DNA of 64,000 bases from Lanius collurio (Eukaryota > Chordata > Aves > Passeriformes > Laniidae). Location of the stretch: NCBI GenBank assembly GCA_020086605.1, contig JACBWW010000085.1, positions 726,230-790,229 on the forward strand. The letters run 5' to 3'. Shown here one piece after another: positions 52,501 through 58,500 of the stretch. Every line of letters starts with the position of its first letter. Within the stretch, counting starts at the first letter, position 1. Both the position numbers and the translations under genes were made by a program. The notes beneath the pieces were generated by a model. It was given only the letters and a program-made list of their open reading frames with translations, did no database searches and had not been told where the DNA came from.

Positions 52501-55500
52501 AGTGCTGGTGTGGCTGCAGGGCTGCAAACTGCACTATTGCTGGATTCCAGCTCTGTAATTCAAGATCACATCTGTCAGCCAATGCACTCTACTGATACTG
52601 TTTAAACAGGCAACTGCAAACATTTGCTGTTAGGTTAATTCAGTGGAATAAATGCACTTTCAACATAGAAAAGGGCTAAATGTATCTTGCAGCTCACGAG
52701 GGGGCTCTGCACCCAGCTCTTTCCTCACTTGAGCTCATCCACATTGCTCTGGCACATGGCTCTCCTGCTCTGCTCTCAGCCTTCAGGCACAGCCCTGGTT
52801 CCTGTGCTTCCTGCCCTCCACCTCTGCTTCCCTGGCATCCTGCTGCCACCCAGCCCCTGACACTCACCACTCCCTGGTCTCACTGCACTTGGTGACAGCC
52901 ACAAAGCCTCAGCTGAGTTCCCCAAGGCACTGCTCCACCCCCAGCTTCTGACTGCAGCACTTGTCACAAGCCAGTGCTCCTTGTCCTGCTCCAGAAAGGC
53001 AGCAGAGACTGGAATTTGACAGAACTGGATGTAAAATAAATTCTCCAGGCTTTGCTCACAGGCTCTAAAATAGCAGGGATGTGCTCAAGGCAGGCTGCAC
53101 AGAGGTGGGCAGCCTCCCGAAGAACCCTTGTGCAGTTCCCTGAGATGCCCACACACTGCAGCAGGTGCTTCCCCTCGTGCCCTGCTGTGCCCCTGGCAGT
53201 GAAGTGCAGCAGGAGGAGGCAGCCCAGCCCAGCCCAGCCCAGCCCAGCCCAGCCCAGGAGGAAGAGCCAAGCCTGGCCCTGTCCCGCTCCCTGCGGAGCC
53301 GCTGTGCCAGGGGCACAGCCCCACAGCTGTACACACTGAGGTAGGCACCTGTGCTGCTTCCCTGCAGACTCTGTGTAATTCTTCTGAACTGATTTCTCCC
53401 AAACAGAGCCTTACACCTGTGGAGCTTGTGGAATCCAGTTCCAGTTTTATAACAATCTCCTGGAGCACATGCAGTCCCACGCAGGTAAGCTGGGCACTTC
53501 GACTCGCTGCAAGCAGAGAATTAAATTCTGTGCTGCTGCCTGGTGCTGACCCCGATGTGTGTCCATAGGGCCCTCAGTGCCCCCCATTCCCACAGCCCCA
53601 GTCATTTCACCTGCAACAAACAAAGTCACCCCTTGAAGGGTGGAGCACATTGGCTCAGGGTGTATGTAAATATTGCTCCTTTCCATAGGGAGAGAGGGGA
53701 CGTGCCATGCTAGCTCAGAGCCCATCACACTACTCATTGGCTTTGTCCAGAGAATCCTCATTGCATAAACTCCTACAGCACGTTAAATCCTCCCTCGTGC
53801 CAAAGGGGTGGCTCTCATGGAAGCAAACAAACCAAAAACATTCGCAGGGCAGCAGAGCCTTTGCCCACACAAGTCCTATCCTGTGCTTGTGTCTCCTGGA
53901 GTTCTGCAAAGGACTGTAATGTGTTCTTGGAAGAAGAATTTGCCATTTCAGCAGTTCCCTCTCAGCTATCTACAAATGAGAATTCTTAGGAGTCATTCCA
54001 GTGCTTTGTTTCCAAGTCATTGGTTTTGTTTCCTGTCTTGATACATAAGAGACAATTTTAAAATTTCAAAGCCAAAGCTGTTTCAAAGACAGCATTCAAC
54101 ATACTCAAAAATGTAGAAAGAGAATTAATTTTATAGTGGCAGATTTTTTTCTGTTTTTTTTCTCCTCTTGAATAAAAATTCAAGTGAACTAACACAGTTT
54201 TGAGAACAATTAAATCCCCTTTGACAGACCTGTGTTCTCCAACAGACAGCTGCTCTGTTGAGATGCAGATGCAGTGCAGGCCCTGAGGAGAGTGGTACAG
54301 GGGGACAAGAGGCTTGAGGAAAAGCATATTTTCAATTCTGTAACAATAATGTTAATCAAAGTTCTTATCTTGGTCTCTATTTTAGTTTTAGTGCTAATTT
54401 TAATAGTGTCACCTGAGTTCTTCATCCATGAGGTTGCTCTATTCATTTCAGTTCCTGTTGGCAAATCTTAGTGCAGGCTCTGTGTGTTGTTCAGCAGTTA
54501 CTTTATTTATCATCTCTGTAATGTTACAGAGAGACTTTTGGAGCACTTTGTGAGCAGAAGGTGTGAGTTTGTGTTTCTGTTAGAGCACAGGGTGCTCCTG
54601 TGGAGTAATGGGACTGTGTTACCCCAAGGATCAGTGGAGCTCTGCTGTGGCAGGGCTGCCCTCACTCCCTGGCCTTGGCTCTGTCCTTACTGGTTGTCCA
54701 TGGCAGTTTCTGCTGCCTCCACGATGTGTCCTGAGCATCCTGTCCTTGCTCTGGGCTCTGGTGCTGAAATGCAGCATTTTGAGGTACAGCTCTGGGTGAC
54801 ACTGGGTACTGGGGCTGAGGTGTCCAAGGGGACAAGGGCAGCTCACTGGCAGGGTTGAGCTGTTGCAAGTTTTAAGCAAGTGCTGCCTGCAGCTTCCTCC
54901 TTCTCTCTTCTTTACGAGTGACCCACTGGGGTGCTGCTGAGGGCTCCCTGTGAGGGTGGGCAGGCCCTGGCACAGGATGCCCAGAGAAGCTGCCCCTGGA
55001 TCCCTGGCAGTGCCCAAGGCCAGGTTGGATGGGGCTTGGAGCAGCCTGGGACAGTGGGAGGTGTCCCTGCCATGGCAGGGGTGGCTCTGGATGGGCTTTA
55101 AGGTCCCTTCCAACCCAAACCAGTCTGTGGTCCTGTAGTTGTTCACCTGGGTTCCTCTGGCCCCAGAACAGGTCTGGAGGGAGCAGTGTCTGTGGTCTGG
55201 CTCCTGTCACATCAGCAGAGCTCTGTGAATGGGTAATTCCCCTGTGCCCAGCTCAGGATTCCTCTTGGTAAACAATGATTTCTCACTGCTCCCTGCTGTG
55301 TTTGCAAGTCCCTTCCTCTGCCTGGCTGCCTCCTCCTGAAGCCTCACTGGTGCAGTGACACTGAGTGTGTCCGTGTCTTCTTCAGCTGCTTTCTGCAGGT
55401 GCCACCAAGGCTGTGCCCTGTGAAAGCCACTGTCCCCTCCCATGGCATGTCTGGGTGTGGTGCTTGGCAGCCCTGTGTGCAGCCGGAGCGAGTGGGCAGC

Positions 55501-58500
55501 GTTTGCTGCTGTGGGAAGGGGGGGCAAAGCCAAAGGAGAGGCAGGAAAACATTGGTGGGGGTTGAGCTCTGGGTGTTCTGTGTCAGCAGACAGCAGGGAA
55601 GGCACACAGGGCCTGCAGTTGCCCTGGCTGCACTTGGTTGCACTTGGTTGCCCTCAGTCTGACAAGAGGTGAGGTGAGGGTCGGTCTCTTCTTGCAAGGA
55701 ACGATTGACAAGGACAGGAGGAAACAGCCTTAAGTTGTGCCAGGGGAGGTTTAGATTAGAAGAGTCCTCAAGCACCCCGAGCCCAGGGCAGGGGTGGAGT
55801 CACCATCCCTGGAAGTGCTCAAAGAGCATGTGGATGTGGCACCTGGGGACTTGGGTCAGTGGTGAACGTGGTGCTGGGCTGATGGTTGGACTGGATGATC
55901 TTGGAGGTCTTTTCCGACCTAAACAAGTCTGTTTAGGTTGGAAATTTCCATATCCAAGCAACAGCATTGCCCCAACATCTCTGGGAGTGCAGGGACCTGG
56001 CAGTGTCAGCAGAACTGGTGGCTCAGGAGGCACAGACTGGGGACAAGGCGTGGCAGTGCTTTATCCCTGGCTCAGGGAATGTTTCACTCTGGGGATGCAG
56101 AGAGCCAAGGAGCCTGTATGGGTCAGCTGCTCCCTCAGTTCATGTGTTCAGGAGCCCAGTTTGGTTTGTCCTGTCAAATGCAAAGGGCTGATCTCTTCTA
56201 GTGGCTCTGCTGCCTCCCCTGGACCCTTCTCACAAGGCACAGAAGCCAGGGAATGTGCTGCTGGCCTCCAGGAGCAAAATCAGGGACATACTGGCTCTTG
56301 ACTCATTCAGAGGGCTGAGCCCGGAGGCTGGAAGGTAATAAGGAGAGATTATAGCTTCATAAAGCAGCTACACAGTGAGAAGAAGCAATTAGAATGTAAA
56401 TTGGGTGCTGAAAGGCAGAAATAGAACAGCAGAACACCAGGCAGAAGAATTTGTTCTGTAATTACACTGAACAATATACAGCTTTGACTCCCTTTAGAGT
56501 ACTTTGTTCAGGTCAAGTGCTGCCATATAATGCCCTTCCTGCAATCTAGGCCTAAAAAAACAAAAGGAAGACTAGGCTGCACCTGGATTAAAGGATTGGA
56601 GGCATGAAGAAAAATTAAAGAACCATGATCTGTGTAGTTCACAGACTGCCTGATAAGGGAGATGAGGCTGAAATGTACAAATCGCATTAATGCCACACTG
56701 AATGCCAGCAGGTATTTGTATATAATAAATCCTTTATTATTAGGAAACAGATAAAAGAGCTACAGTGAGGAAATACAGAGGGTTTCTCCCCTACCAAGAC
56801 AAGGAAGGCCTGAACTGGGAGCAAAGGAAGTAGGCAACAGCCAACATTTTCCTTAGCCCACCCACAGGTGTTTGGAGTTGAGGCCACTGGTGACATTGGC
56901 TCAAGAGCAATTAGTCTGGCAGGTGCTGGGGGACAGGTGATGTGTCACACCTGGTCACTGGTGCTCTCTGGGGCACCTCGTGCTCTTCACAGCTCTGCAA
57001 AGCCCAACCTGTGGCTGCAGCCTGAGCATGGCAGTGCTCCCCGGGCACCCAGCATGGCCAGGGAGCTCCCTGGGCACACACAGGCCCCAGGCAGGCCCAA
57101 AGGCTGCCCTGGGTCTCTCGTGTGCTGGGTTGCTCAGAGGTGTTCACCCAGCCTGTGCCAGTGCAGTGCCCACAGATAACTGAGCAGCCTGTGCCCGTCG
57201 ATGGGCAGGAGGGGCAGAGCTGCTCACACTGGAGAGGTCTTGTAAGGAGGAGAGCACTGGAGCTCCATCACACCCCTGCTGGTCTCCCTGCTCTGCCAGG
57301 GCACTGGCACACGTGGAGGAGAGCAGCTCTGCCCTCTCGTGTATGTCCTGCCCCCCCAGAGCAGCCTGGCAGAGCTGTGGGTGCCTCCAGGCACTGCTCC
57401 AGCTCGTGTTCCTGTGCTCAGAGCACAGGGCAGGGTCACTGCACTCTGTGCTGGTGGCCCCAGGCTGCAGGGGCTGTCCCTGAGCTGGCCAGCCTGCACT
57501 CCCCATAAAATCAGTGGTGAGTCAGTGACTCCAGACCATGGTGATCCTCCACAAGAGGATCCAGTTCTGCCTGGGTGGATGGGTGGCACCTCCAAGTGTA
57601 AAAGGAGCTCCAAAGGGCCACCTCAAAGAGAGGTGTGTCTGACAGAGGTCCAGAATTAGGTGAGATGAGTCCAACTGTGACGAGCAAATGACCTGTTCTG
57701 TTTTCTTTGGGTTTATTTCCATCCTTCTGCTCAGCCTGGTCATCAGTCTCTCCATCTCTCTGCTTCCTCTTCCAGCCCATTTCACTGTGCACTGTAGTGT
57801 TCCTTCACAAGCCTGTTTCACAGCACCATTTCATACTGAAGCATCCTAAGAACTAGAAAATTTCCTCTGGAGGGTCAGGAGAAGTTCTTGGGGCACAGGG
57901 GAGGAAAGAACATGGATACAATACAGAATTTACTGATCTTGCCTGCATTTCCTTGTAAGATGCCATCAGACTGGCAGCCAAAGTGGTTGGCCCAGGTCCA
58001 TACACAGAAATGGGAGCACGAACACAAAGACTTTGGGGGCACTTGGTGGCTGCAGCCTCAGGGTGGGATGGTCTTTGGTCACACTCCAGAGACTTTGGCT
58101 TTGTGTTTGCAGTCTGAGGCAGCAGTGAGTGCCCAGAGGAGCTGGGCCCTCGCTCTTCACAGGGAAGAAACCAGATCTGAAGATTGCAATGAGACCCTTA
58201 GATCCTGAGGAGCTGAGCACAGCTTGAAAACCACAGTGCTTCCCGGAGAGAAAAGGGCATCCACCTGCAGAGCAAGAAGAGGCAGTGAGGGAACAGAAGG
58301 ACCAGTGTCTGTTCCACCTCATTTCAGAAGCAAATGAATGGCCCAAGTCAGGCTGAGCTCCTATTCCTGCTGGTGTGCAGCTGCAGCTCCTCAGGAGACA
58401 TTCTTCAGGGTGTGCTGATGGCATCCATGTCCTGGTGCACGGAAAGACACGTGGCACATTTCAGCCACATTTTGGGAAGTGACAGGTTGTGAGTCCAAAA

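Larger units (their letters stand above)
41177..53406 (+). other. ZNF618: Intron region, 12.2 kb, with cassette exons and LTR
   Basis: Lies between exon 41093-41176 and finger 4. It contains copy B of the 83-bp repeat, the candidate exons 42257-42313 and 49041-49085, a weaker candidate at 52037-52069, an LTR-like insertion (about 42898-43209), a 22-bp tandem duplication (44764-44807) and a (CCCAG)n tract (53221-53257). The 258-codon open frame at 48075-48851 has no domain or splice support. Confidence 0.75.
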
